From assembly GCA_037189665.1 (NCBI GenBank), contig JBBCIV010000049.1, positions 1-63,427 on the forward strand: a stretch of 63,427 bases of DNA. Reading direction: 5' to 3'. The notes below the pieces were generated by a model. It was not told the DNA's origin and did no database searches. It was given only the letters and a program-made list of their open reading frames with translations. The first letter of the stretch is position 1; every line of letters begins with the position of its first letter. This document shows, in pieces, positions 26,724 through 34,876 of the stretch. This DNA comes from BPJO01 sp037189665. Its GTDB lineage: Bacteria > Planctomycetota > Phycisphaerae > Tepidisphaerales > Tepidisphaeraceae. A program made the translations under genes and the position numbers.

Positions 26724-27562
26724 CGGGCGGCCTCCTTCAACGCCTGCTCGGCCCGGTCCAGCTCGGCCATCGCCTTGGCGAGTTCGGCGTCGCTCGGCAC
26801 GCCGTGGTGCCACTTGCCCACGTCTTCCATGAAGCTGATCCCGCGGCCTTTGACCGTGTTGGCGATGACGACCGTCGGCTTGCCCGGCGCCGGCGCGTCG
26901 GCCAGCGCTCGCGTAAGGGCGTGGATGTCGTGGCCGTCCACTTCGCGAATGGTGAAGCCGAAGGCGGCCCACTTGGCGTCGAGCGGATCGTTCGAACACA
27001 CCTCGCGCGTGCGGCCGGTGATCTGGAGGGTGTTGTGGTCGATGACGACGAAGAGGTTATCAAGCTTGTAGTGGGCGGCCGCCATCGCGGCTTCCCAGTT
27101 CGATCCTTCGGCCAGTTCGCCATCGCCCAGAAGCGTATAAACGCGATACGCCTTCTCGTCGAGCTTCGCGCCGATCGCCATGCCGGTTGCGACGGGCAGG
27201 CCGTGGCCGAGCGCGCCGGTGTTCATCTCCACGCCCGGCACCTTCCGCGTCGGATGGCCGACGAAGTGCGATTTGTAATGGCAAAGCGTTTCGAGTTCGC
27301 CTAGCGGATAGAACCCCTTGTCCGCCAGCACGACGAACAGCGATTCCACGCTGTGGCCCTTGCTCTGCACGTACCGATCGCGGTCCGGCGAGGCGAAGTT
27401 GGCCGGCGACACGTTCATCACGCGGTTGTAGAGCACGTTCAGGATGTCCACCGACGACAGGCTGCCGCCGGTATGGCCCGCGCCCGCGAGGTGAATGTAG
27501 TGCAACAACTGACGGCGGTACTGCACGGATTTGAGGCGAAGTTGTTGGTCGGTGAGCGGCAC
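26720..27562 (-). CDS. Transketolase, N-terminal (thiamine-pyrophosphate-binding) subunit
   Basis: 280 residues from a GTG at 27562. Landmarks: LAGAGHTGGSLSSVDIL, SKGHSVESLF, GALGHGLPVATGMAIG, and the thiamine-diphosphate/magnesium motif GDGELAEGSNWEAA...DHNTLQ. One base separates it from the isomerase stop, and the C-terminal subunit starts inside its last codon. Donor and acceptor are not fixed by sequence; with the isomerase and FGGY kinase a ketose-phosphate or a phosphate-free ketose donor is expected. Confidence 0.93.
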   Translation of the reverse strand: MPLTDQQLRLKSVQYRRQLLHYIHLAGAGHTGGSLSSVDILNVLYNRVMNVSPANFASPDRDRYVQSKGHSVESLFVVLADKGFYPLGELETLCHYKSHFVGHPTRKVPGVEMNTGALGHGLPVATGMAIGAKLDEKAYRVYTLLGDGELAEGSNWEAAMAAAHYKLDNLFVVIDHNTLQITGRTREVCSNDPLDAKWAAFGFTIREVDGHDIHALTRALADAPAPGKPTVVIANTVKGRGISFMEDVGKWHHGVPSDAELAKAMAELDRAEQALKEAAR

Positions 27563-27563
27563 G

Positions 27564-28988
27564 TCAGTCTTCCTGCCGATCGTGGCGATAGGTCGGCCAG
27601 CCGAGGTAGTTCTCGAACGCGTCCTTCAGCGCACCAGCGGTATGCGAGGCGTTCATGACGACGTGGTGCTCGAACCCATTGGCGCAAATGTAACGAAGCA
27701 ACTTTTGCAGGTGCGGCACGTGAGCGACGGCGCGATTGCCGAAGGTGTCGAGCGTGTCGTTGGTGAGCGTGCCCTCGCCGACGTAGGCGCGGATGACGCC
27801 GGCGGCGTCGTCGGTCGTGAGCCGACCGTACGTCAGCTTGCTCGCGGGCGTGCGGCCGTCGAGGGCGCCGTAGGTGTTTTCTTCGCCGACAACGGTGCCC
27901 AGGATCGGGGCCGTCGCGATCCTGGCATCGGGCAGAAACGACTTGGCCCAGTTGCCGCAGTGAAACAGCACGCATTTGTCGTCATCGGTGCCGTAATTGT
28001 TGTTCCAATCGACAAGCGCGCTGGGCGAGTTGCTGGCCAGTTGTATCGCCAGCATCGTGAGCGCACCGGTGATATCGACCTCGCAGGCGCTGGGCATGCC
28101 CGCCTCGCTCATCATCGACATGCTGGTGCAGGCGTTGCAGCCGAAGTTGGCCTGCAGGCTCGTCCAGCACTGGATGGCGGTGGCGTGCAGGCCGTTGGAC
28201 TGCACGAAATCGTCGATCACCACGCCGAACTTCGCCATCTTCAGCAGCTTGTCGCCGGGCACCGAGTCGGCGTTGGCGTAGCCGCGGATCGAATCGACCT
28301 TCGCCTTCACGCTCGCGTCGTCGTATGTCAGCCGGTCGGCCTTGCCGAGGATTTCGGTGAGATCCACCGTGGTGACGCTGATGCCGTTGCGCTCCAGGAT
28401 CTTCTCGGAATAGCGAACGGTGTTGAACGCGCCAGGCCGCGCGCCGATCGCGCCGAGGCGGCAGTTTTTCATGCCCTTTACAACGCGGCATACGCCGAGA
28501 AAGCGGTCGAGATCGGCTTTGAAGGTCGCGTCGGTCGGGTGGACGACGTGTTTGGTCGTCAGCGAGTATTGGATGCCGGCCTGCTTGAGGTTGTTACAGA
28601 CGGAGATCTTGCCGCAGAACGCATCGCGCCGCCGTGCGACGCCGAGGCGATTGAGGTCGTCGGGATAGCCCTGGACGAGGATCGGCACCTTCAGGCCCGA
28701 CAGCTTGATCGCATCGCACGCGCCCTTCTCGTCGCCGAAGTTGGGCAGGCAGATGAGGATGCCGGCGATCCTGTCGCGACTTTTGGCGAACAGGTCGGCA
28801 CAGCGGCGGGCGTCTTCGAAGGTTTCGACGCTGCCGAACTTCCGCTCGTCCGCGCCAAGCATGACCGCATCGACGCCAGCGGCCTCGAATAACTTGGCGA
28901 TGTCAGCCCGGGCCTCGGGCACGAGCGCATCGGGGAAGAAATCGCGATTGCCGAAGATGACGCCGAGCGTCAGTCGTTCCGTCTGCAT
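27564..28988 (-). CDS. L-fucose/L-arabinose isomerase-like protein
   Basis: 474 residues; recognisable as the FucI/AraI-like superfamily: N-terminal GVIFGNRDFFPD, middle GILICLPNFGDEKGA, and the long C-terminal half with SLQANFGCNACTSMSMMSEAGMPS, ACEVDITGAL, and VLFHCGNWAKSF, containing the Glu, Asp and His expected for metal-dependent aldose-ketose isomerisation. It is the first gene of the operon; a GGAGG lies nine bases before the ATG. Substrate unknown: fucose or arabinose would not need the split transketolase, while apiose or sulfoquinovose would. A homologous isomerase family is, to my knowledge, used in some sulfoglycolysis routes. Confidence 0.82.
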   Translation of the reverse strand: MQTERLTLGVIFGNRDFFPDALVPEARADIAKLFEAAGVDAVMLGADERKFGSVETFEDARRCADLFAKSRDRIAGILICLPNFGDEKGACDAIKLSGLKVPILVQGYPDDLNRLGVARRRDAFCGKISVCNNLKQAGIQYSLTTKHVVHPTDATFKADLDRFLGVCRVVKGMKNCRLGAIGARPGAFNTVRYSEKILERNGISVTTVDLTEILGKADRLTYDDASVKAKVDSIRGYANADSVPGDKLLKMAKFGVVIDDFVQSNGLHATAIQCWTSLQANFGCNACTSMSMMSEAGMPSACEVDITGALTMLAIQLASNSPSALVDWNNNYGTDDDKCVLFHCGNWAKSFLPDARIATAPILGTVVGEENTYGALDGRTPASKLTYGRLTTDDAAGVIRAYVGEGTLTNDTLDTFGNRAVAHVPHLQKLLRYICANGFEHHVVMNASHTAGALKDAFENYLGWPTYRHDRQED

Positions 28989-29081
28989 GGTTGAAGGCCT
29001 CCACCAGCAGGCTATGATCGCCTTATCGATTTGCCATTTCTTCCTCGTTTTTACATCAAACTTCCCGTATCCTAAGATTCA

Positions 29082-29930
29082 ATGGCGAAGTTTGATCCGA
29101 GTCGGCCGGATTTTGCGCCGTATGGCCTGTCGTGCGAGCGATGGACGCCGGGGCCGATGCGCCGAGCAGACCGGCACAACGAAATCGAGATCAACCTTCT
29201 CACCGGCGGACACCTCACCTATCTCATCGGCGGGCGACGCGAGACGATGACGGCGGGCGAGATCGCGGTCTTCTGGGCGGCGATCCCGCACCAGGTGCTC
29301 AGCGTCGAAGACTGCCCGCCCTACTTCGTCGCCACGCTGCCGATGGCGCTGTTCCTCCAGTTCGGCCTGCCGGAAAAACTCACGCAACCCATCCTCCACG
29401 CCGCGGTCGCGCGCGGGCCGGCAACGGAGGACGACCCGCAACTGCTGGCCCGCTGGTCGCGCGATCTCGAAGCCCCGTCGACGGAAAGCCAGCGCATCGT
29501 GCTGCTGGAGATGGAAGCTCGCCTGCGCCGTCTTTCGGCGCACCTGCGCCCCACGTCCCCCCAAAAACCGCGCGGCCGGGGAGTCGCGGGGATGAGCAGT
29601 AAGGCCGAAGCGATGGCGGTCTTCATCGCGCGATCGTACGCCCAGCCGCTCAGCATTGACGACATCGCCGATACCGTCGGGCTCCACCCGAACTACGCGA
29701 TGAACCTCTTCAAAAGCATGTTTGGCAGCACGCTCAGCCAATACCTGACCGAACACCGCGTCTGGCACGCCCAACGCCTGCTCGCCTCAGCCGATCGGCC
29801 GGTGCTGGAGGTCGCGATGGAGGCGGGGTTCACATCGCTCAGCCGGTTTAACGACGTCTTTCGGCGGTCATGCGGATGCAGCCCGCGCGAGTATCGCAAG
29901 GCGCATCGATTGGGCGATCGGGTGACGTAG
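29082..29930 (+). CDS. AraC family regulator, divergent from the isomerase operon
   Basis: 282 residues. N-terminal half is a cupin-like ligand domain (HNEIEINLLTGGHLTYLIGGR, with EIAVFWAAIPHQVL), similar to MelR-type regulators. C-terminal AraC double HTH from about residue 180 (IADTVGLHPNYAMNLFKSMFG; EVAMEAGFTSLSRFNDVFRR). It starts 93 bp from the isomerase gene and points away from it, the usual arrangement for a local regulator, so it very likely controls the isomerase-transketolase-kinase operon. Ligand unknown. Confidence 0.9.
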   Translation: MAKFDPSRPDFAPYGLSCERWTPGPMRRADRHNEIEINLLTGGHLTYLIGGRRETMTAGEIAVFWAAIPHQVLSVEDCPPYFVATLPMALFLQFGLPEKLTQPILHAAVARGPATEDDPQLLARWSRDLEAPSTESQRIVLLEMEARLRRLSAHLRPTSPQKPRGRGVAGMSSKAEAMAVFIARSYAQPLSIDDIADTVGLHPNYAMNLFKSMFGSTLSQYLTEHRVWHAQRLLASADRPVLEVAMEAGFTSLSRFNDVFRRSCGCSPREYRKAHRLGDRVT

Positions 29931-29941
29931 ACAAGGGGTTG

Positions 29942-30098
29942 GCCACGAAGACACGGAGGCACAGAGAAGGAGAGATGATTGTTTAGCGTCGCGGCTTGCC
30001 GCAGGTTTTTCGCGCGATCAAAAACTGCCGCAAGCCGCGATGCTAAGCAGCGAGCAATCCAAGTCTCTTCTTCTCTTCCTCTGCGCCTCCGTGGCTAA
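29942..30098. repeat. Nested palindromic repeats (outer family F around inner family C)
   Basis: The 173-bp gap between two convergent genes holds an outer inverted pair (CACGGAGGCACAGAGAAGG at left, mirrored by 30075-30098 at right) around an inner pair with arms at 29983-30010 and 30020-30046 (TTAGCGTCGCGGCTTGCCGC and its near complement, with T5/A5 next to the loop). The inner unit recurs at 56924-56998. The gap holds no gene. Confidence 0.75.
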
Positions 30099-30103
30099 TG
30101 CGC

Positions 30104-31150
30104 TCACTTCGAATGCTTCGCCTTCCACGCCGGATATTCGGTTTCGAGGCGCCCCTTCGCCCACGCTCCATACCAGCGATAGCCTGTGCGGCGTTCGATA
30201 TCGATGTCCGCCAGGTTGTACCGCACCACGCCATCGCGCCCCGTGAAGATCGGCCGGTTGGTGCCGATCTCGTAGAAGCGGGCCCAAAGCACGGGCGCAT
30301 TCGGGTCTTCGACGACGAAACGCTCGAAGCCTTTGGGCGCGCCATCCTGCGGACGATCTTCAATGCGGATGCCGTGAATCTTCACCGCCTCGAACCACGC
30401 CGCGGCAACATCGACGGCGGCGATGATTTCAGGGGTCGGGTTCTCGACGTGCATCAGCAGGTTCATCACCGCCAGCGATTCCTGTCCGCTGAGCGATACC
30501 GGCTCAAACACGCGGGCCGGGCGCGGGGAATAGTCGGTCTCGTCGTGCTGCGAACACCAGACCGTCAGCACGCCGTTCACCTTCACCTGGCACTTGAGGA
30601 TGCAGTCGATCCCCTTTTCCCACGCGATCTTGGCGGCCGACTTTTTTTCGGGGGAGACGAAGGTGAACCACTCCGATAGTTGCACGTCGCGCAGCAGGAA
30701 CATGAGGCGCGCCATCGTGCCATCGTTGAACGTGATATGCCGGCCGTACCCCTCCGGCGGCGGATAGGATTGGGGCCAGCCGCCGCTCGGATACTGGGCG
30801 GCCAGGATGTGATCCAGCCCTCTGTCGAACGCCTGGCGATACTTCGCCTCGCCCGTCGCGATCACCATGCGGGCCAGGTATTGCATCTCGAAGAACGTCG
30901 CGCCGTTGTCGAACGTGCCCTTCAGTTTCCCTTCGCCATCGTGCGGCTTGCCGGCGGTGTCCTGGTTCTTCGGCCAGCCGCCTTCGGGGGCCTGCCACGT
31001 CAGCAGGTTGTCCGCCAGCCGGCGCGCTTCATCAGTCCGATACCACTCGATCGGGTGCTGAAGTTCCTTGCTGGCCGACGTGTACGCCTGCGACCACGAT
31101 CCCGCACACAGGACCGCGATCGCGACGATCACCGACTTCGATAAACGCAT
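30104..31150 (-). CDS. Secreted pectate lyase, family PL10 (copy 1)
   Basis: 348 residues from the ATG at 31150; signal peptide MRLSKSVIVAIAVLCAGSWSQ. PL10 features: the opening repeat EWYRTDEARRLADNLLTWQ, GGWPKNQD, STFDNGATFFEMQYLARM-like segment and the closing DIERRTGYRWYGAWAK. PL10 enzymes cleave polygalacturonate endolytically with calcium. Last gene of the minus-strand operon that begins with the UxaC-like gene. It is a paralogue of the plus-strand gene at 34877, with which it shares exactly the same length. Confidence 0.92.
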   Translation of the reverse strand: MRLSKSVIVAIAVLCAGSWSQAYTSASKELQHPIEWYRTDEARRLADNLLTWQAPEGGWPKNQDTAGKPHDGEGKLKGTFDNGATFFEMQYLARMVIATGEAKYRQAFDRGLDHILAAQYPSGGWPQSYPPPEGYGRHITFNDGTMARLMFLLRDVQLSEWFTFVSPEKKSAAKIAWEKGIDCILKCQVKVNGVLTVWCSQHDETDYSPRPARVFEPVSLSGQESLAVMNLLMHVENPTPEIIAAVDVAAAWFEAVKIHGIRIEDRPQDGAPKGFERFVVEDPNAPVLWARFYEIGTNRPIFTGRDGVVRYNLADIDIERRTGYRWYGAWAKGRLETEYPAWKAKHSK

Positions 31151-31197
31151 TCCGCAACCTCCACACAATGGCTCTATTCTATCCAACGTCGATTGGA

Positions 31198-32316
31198 TCA
31201 ACCGCCGGTTTTCTTGTGTTCGACGCAGGTCCGGTCGATCAGGTCCCAATCCAGTTCCACCCCAAGTCCCGGCCGCTGCGGCACATGCGCGATGCCAGCG
31301 GAGTCGATCGGGTATGGATCTTTCATTGGGAAGCGGAACGCTTCTTCCGGCACCAGCAGTTCGAAATACTCGCAGTTGCGGATCGCGCAGCTGACGTGCA
31401 AGTTGGCGATGTCCATCAGGCCCATCGTCGTGCAGTGGACCTCGCACCGCAGGCCGTGGGCTTCGGCGAGATGGGCGATCTTCAGCGTGCCGGTGACGCC
31501 CGCCTTCCAAGACACGTCCGCCCGCACGATGTCGGCGGCGTTGTACGCGATCGCCTGCGCCATGCCCCACGGCCCGCCGCGGGTGGTTTCGGTGGCGGCG
31601 ATGGGGATATCGAGCGCCGCGCACAGTTTCGCGTACTTCGCCAGCTCAAAATCGCGAAACGGCTCTTCGAACCAGTGATAGTTCAGCACCTCCAGATCCC
31701 GGCCGACGCGGATCGCCTCTTCCAGCGAATAGTCGGCGACCGGATCGGTCATCAACACGTAGTCCGGCCCCGCCGCCTCGCGCAGGGCATGATGGACCGC
31801 CATGTCCGTCCGCCACGGGCCCGGCGGGTGCGCCTTGTACGCCGGAAAACCGCGGGCCTTGTACGCCAGCATCTCCTCAACGTAGTCCTCCACGCGCGGC
31901 ATGAACAGGCTGCTGGCGTACGTCGGCAGACTCGTGCGGCATTCGCCGATGAACTGATACAACGGCAGCCGCGCGTGCTGCGCCGACAGGTCCCACAGTG
32001 CCACGTCCAGCGGGCCGGGAAGGTAGACCGGAAAGAACGTGAGGTGCCGATCGATCGTCCACAGCTCATGCCAGATCGCCTCGCGTTCCGTTACGCGACG
32101 CCCGAGCACCACCGGCGCGATCGTTTCGTGCAGGTACGCCTGCGTGACCGTGCTGGACCGCGCCGCCAGCGCCGTCGCGTGGCCTTGCAGGCCCTCGTCG
32201 GTGTTCAGCCGCAGGACGACCACGTCCCAGTTCATCGGACTGCGGCCGGTGCGGGCGGAATCGAAGAGCGACTCCGCCCGCTCGCAGCGCCACGTCTCAA
32301 CGCTCGTCACCCTCAT
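31198..32316 (-). CDS. Enolase-superfamily protein (mandelate racemase-like), 1
   Basis: 372 residues. Enolase superfamily capping domain (1-130) and TIM barrel. Candidate ligands and catalytic residues: FPAYKAH (Lys, with His where many relatives have a second Lys), LMTDPVADYS (Asp), WFEEPF (Glu) and AATETTRGG (Glu). Such enzymes abstract the alpha proton of an acid sugar and usually dehydrate it. The K-x-H pattern resembles some acid-sugar dehydratases. Sixteen bases downstream of the second enolase-superfamily gene and followed by PL10, so part of a pectin operon. Substrate not assignable. Confidence 0.85.
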   Translation of the reverse strand: MRVTSVETWRCERAESLFDSARTGRSPMNWDVVVLRLNTDEGLQGHATALAARSSTVTQAYLHETIAPVVLGRRVTEREAIWHELWTIDRHLTFFPVYLPGPLDVALWDLSAQHARLPLYQFIGECRTSLPTYASSLFMPRVEDYVEEMLAYKARGFPAYKAHPPGPWRTDMAVHHALREAAGPDYVLMTDPVADYSLEEAIRVGRDLEVLNYHWFEEPFRDFELAKYAKLCAALDIPIAATETTRGGPWGMAQAIAYNAADIVRADVSWKAGVTGTLKIAHLAEAHGLRCEVHCTTMGLMDIANLHVSCAIRNCEYFELLVPEEAFRFPMKDPYPIDSAGIAHVPQRPGLGVELDWDLIDRTCVEHKKTGG

Positions 32317-32332
32317 CCGCGTCCTCGCCCTC

Positions 32333-33424
32333 TCAGGTAAACGTCGCCAATTCCGTCAGCCGCTCGTCTTTGAAACTGAAGCCCCAGCCCGAGCCGTCAT
32401 TGGGATAGGCATAGCCGTTCTCCATCCGAATGGGATGGGTGATCAGGTCATCCACCCAATCGAACGACTCAGCGCCGTAGGCGTTCGGGATCGTCATCAA
32501 CAGCGGCACGTCGTATTCCTTGTAGTAGTGCGGCAACACCGGGATATGATGCGCCCCCGCCATCGCCGCCGAGGCGCGCCAGGCTTCGACGCTGCCAAGA
32601 CGCAGGATATCCGGCTGCCACAGGTCGATCGCATCGCGGGCGATCAATTCGCGTAGCGCGACGGTATCAAACTCGCGTTCGCCCATCGCGATCGACATTC
32701 CAGCCTGTCGCCGCAGTTGCTGGTAGCCCGCAAAATCGGCGTGGTGGATCGGTTCCTCGAACCAAGTGATCTTTAGTGAAGCGGCCTCTCGCGCCAGTTG
32801 CAGCGCGGCGGCGACACTCATCCCTTGATTGGCATCCATCATTATACGGATATGCGAGCCGACAGCTTCGCGCACCTTCGTCAGACGCTCCACATCACGA
32901 GCGATCTCCGGCGAGCCGACTTTCACCTTTACAGACGTGAAGCCGCGCCTGACATATTGGCGAACCTCATCAAGCAATTCGTCGTTCGAATACGACAACC
33001 ATCCGCCGCTGCCGTACAGCGGAACGCGATCGTGGCAGACACCGAAAATCTTCCAAACGGGCTGGCCGAGCGTTTTGGCGTAGGCGTCCCACATCGCGAT
33101 GTTGATCGACCCCGCCGCCCAGCGATTGATGCCGACCTGGCCGAAGTATTCCGCCTCGCGGTCGTGATGTTCGAGGAACGCCCCCGTCCGCGTCACATTC
33201 CATCCGATCGCCGCCGGCGCAGCGTCTTTTAGCGCGCCGAGGATTGCCTGCGGCGAATAATGAAACGCCAGCAGGTACGCATCACCGGTCACGCCGTTGT
33301 CGAGCGTGATGCGGGTGACCAAAAAGCCGATCTCCGGAATCGAATGCGTGCTATCCGCAATCGGCCGGGACAAGGTCGAGACGGCCTTAAAGTACTGAAC
33401 CTTTTGGATAATCGGGTCTGCCAT
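32333..33424 (-). CDS. Enolase-superfamily protein (mandelate racemase/muconate-lactonizing-like), 2
   Basis: 363 residues. The barrel has the classic KxK motif (SVKVKVGS), metal ligands in MMDANQG, WFEEPI and MGEREFD, and a late His in VLPHYYKEYD. This arrangement fits acid-sugar dehydratases or racemases. It is a different subgroup from the neighbour at 31198, so the operon carries two enolase-type steps. Sixteen bases separate the stop of the UxaC-like gene and this ATG. Likely cytoplasmic acid-sugar catabolism after pectin cleavage. Confidence 0.85.
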   Translation of the reverse strand: MADPIIQKVQYFKAVSTLSRPIADSTHSIPEIGFLVTRITLDNGVTGDAYLLAFHYSPQAILGALKDAAPAAIGWNVTRTGAFLEHHDREAEYFGQVGINRWAAGSINIAMWDAYAKTLGQPVWKIFGVCHDRVPLYGSGGWLSYSNDELLDEVRQYVRRGFTSVKVKVGSPEIARDVERLTKVREAVGSHIRIMMDANQGMSVAAALQLAREAASLKITWFEEPIHHADFAGYQQLRRQAGMSIAMGEREFDTVALRELIARDAIDLWQPDILRLGSVEAWRASAAMAGAHHIPVLPHYYKEYDVPLLMTIPNAYGAESFDWVDDLITHPIRMENGYAYPNDGSGWGFSFKDERLTELATFT

Positions 33425-33440
33425 AGGCGCAACACCCTTT

Positions 33441-34736
33441 TCACTTCAGGAAGTTGACGAAGTTGTCGTGCAGCAGGTGCTTTACATCTCGCTTGATCTC
33501 GTCCTCGGTCAACCGCCAGCCAGTGGCGAGGGTTTCGCGATATTTGTCCGCAAGCACGCGCGAGATGATCTGCTTGCTGTGATCCCACTTATAAATGATC
33601 TGTTCCAGCACGCGGGCATCGGAGTGCTGCGGGATGAAGCTGGTGCCGAGCAACTCGATCCGCATCCGGGTGATCTCCTCGATCAAGCTTGGGTTGTTCA
33701 GGAACCACCAACAGCCGAAGACCATCAGGTTGCCGAACTTGCGGGCGGCGACGCAGAGCTCGTGCTGGTTTTCGCGGGCCAACAACGTCATCAGAAATTT
33801 GTTCTTCGGGAAGCGCGAGCAAAGCTGGATCACCGACGTGATGTCGCTCTTTCCGACCACGTCGCCGGCGTCCTTGAGCGACGGGTTCACCTGGACGGCG
33901 GAGCCAATCATCATCGCCATGGGAATGCCGAACTCCTCGGCCACGGGCAGCACCACCTGCTCCAGCATCGTCGTGCCCGCATCGCTCGCCACCGGATACC
34001 GCCACGTCGGCGGCAAGCTGACGGCCATGTAGATCGCCTTCTGACGCTTCAGCCAGTCGCGAAGGAAACGCCGCGCCTCCTCGATCGTCTTCTGGCTGAT
34101 CTCCTCCGATACGCCGTACCCCCACTCGCTCAGCTTCCGCGCCGCGGCTGGCCAGGCGCGCAGGATCGGGTCGATCCGCAGCACTGCCTTGAACCGCGGA
34201 TCGATGCCGACGGATTCGTCCGCCAGCCAACGAGCGCGTTCGTTGTCGTCAAAAACGGGGTTCGTCATCGTCAGCGACGTGACGTTGGCGATCTCCATGC
34301 ACTTGTCGATCTGCCGGCTCGGGTCCTGCTGGTCGAAGTGCTTGCGCCACTTGTTCAGATCGCGATCGGACGGGTCGAGCCCCAGCTTCTGAAGCGTTGT
34401 CAGCACGCCGCGGCACGCCTCCGACACCGGCGAGCGTTCGATGAACAGATGCTTCCAGATATGGTCGGCCTGCTCTCGCTTGGTGAGCTTCCAGAACGCC
34501 TCGTACGGCAATGCCGACGCTGGCACCACGCGAAACACCTCGGCCACGAGGTAGTGGTACGTGATCAGTTCGTCCACGCCCCACAGCAACAGGCCCTTCA
34601 GGTCGCCCTGCCCGCTCGATCCGCCAAGCGGCGTGCCGAACCTAGGCGTGTAGAGGTGCGTGTGAATGTCGATGATCGGCTGGCTTTCGACCGCGCGGGT
34701 GACGATGGAATCGAGGTTCTGAAGGGTTACGGACAT
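33441..34736 (-). CDS. Amidohydrolase-superfamily uronate isomerase-like protein (UxaC-like)
   Basis: 431 residues from the ATG at 34736, with AGGAG eight bases upstream (the frame is open further but that start lacks a site). N-terminal metal motif IDIHTHLYTPRFG, then FKAVLRIDP, MAMMIGSAVQVNPSL, FLMTLLARENQHEL and FIPQHSDARVLEQIIYKW. UxaC isomerises galacturonate or glucuronate to the ketose acid; relatives in this fold include hydrolases. First gene of the minus-strand operon with two enolase-superfamily enzymes and PL10. Function as a uronate isomerase is likely from context but the protein is divergent and somewhat short. Confidence 0.75.
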   Translation of the reverse strand: MSVTLQNLDSIVTRAVESQPIIDIHTHLYTPRFGTPLGGSSGQGDLKGLLLWGVDELITYHYLVAEVFRVVPASALPYEAFWKLTKREQADHIWKHLFIERSPVSEACRGVLTTLQKLGLDPSDRDLNKWRKHFDQQDPSRQIDKCMEIANVTSLTMTNPVFDDNERARWLADESVGIDPRFKAVLRIDPILRAWPAAARKLSEWGYGVSEEISQKTIEEARRFLRDWLKRQKAIYMAVSLPPTWRYPVASDAGTTMLEQVVLPVAEEFGIPMAMMIGSAVQVNPSLKDAGDVVGKSDITSVIQLCSRFPKNKFLMTLLARENQHELCVAARKFGNLMVFGCWWFLNNPSLIEEITRMRIELLGTSFIPQHSDARVLEQIIYKWDHSKQIISRVLADKYRETLATGWRLTEDEIKRDVKHLLHDNFVNFLK

Positions 34737-34785
34737 ATCGAGCTCCTGAAGAGGATGACCAACGTAAGCCGCCGGGCATGGGCTT

Positions 34786-34803
34786 CGCAATTTCAAGATT
34801 GCG
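34786..34803. promoter_or_regulatory. Candidate operator in the divergent pectin promoter
   Basis: CGCAAT-TTCAAG-ATTGCG is a perfect inverted repeat with 6-base arms and a 6-base spacer. It lies in the 140-bp gap between the UxaC-like operon (minus) and the PL10-pectinesterase pair (plus). Its geometry matches GTGCAA-N6-TTGCAC at 11839-11856. Confidence 0.4.
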
Positions 34804-34876
34804 TCAATCGATTGCACTTTACGGGCAATGGCCGTTATTGCTCAACAATCGAGTCGCGCGCTCGGTAAGCTGTGAC

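Noticed and set aside
29942..30098. CRISPR array or leader
   Set aside because: The repeats are inverted pairs, not regularly spaced direct repeats, and no cas gene is present.
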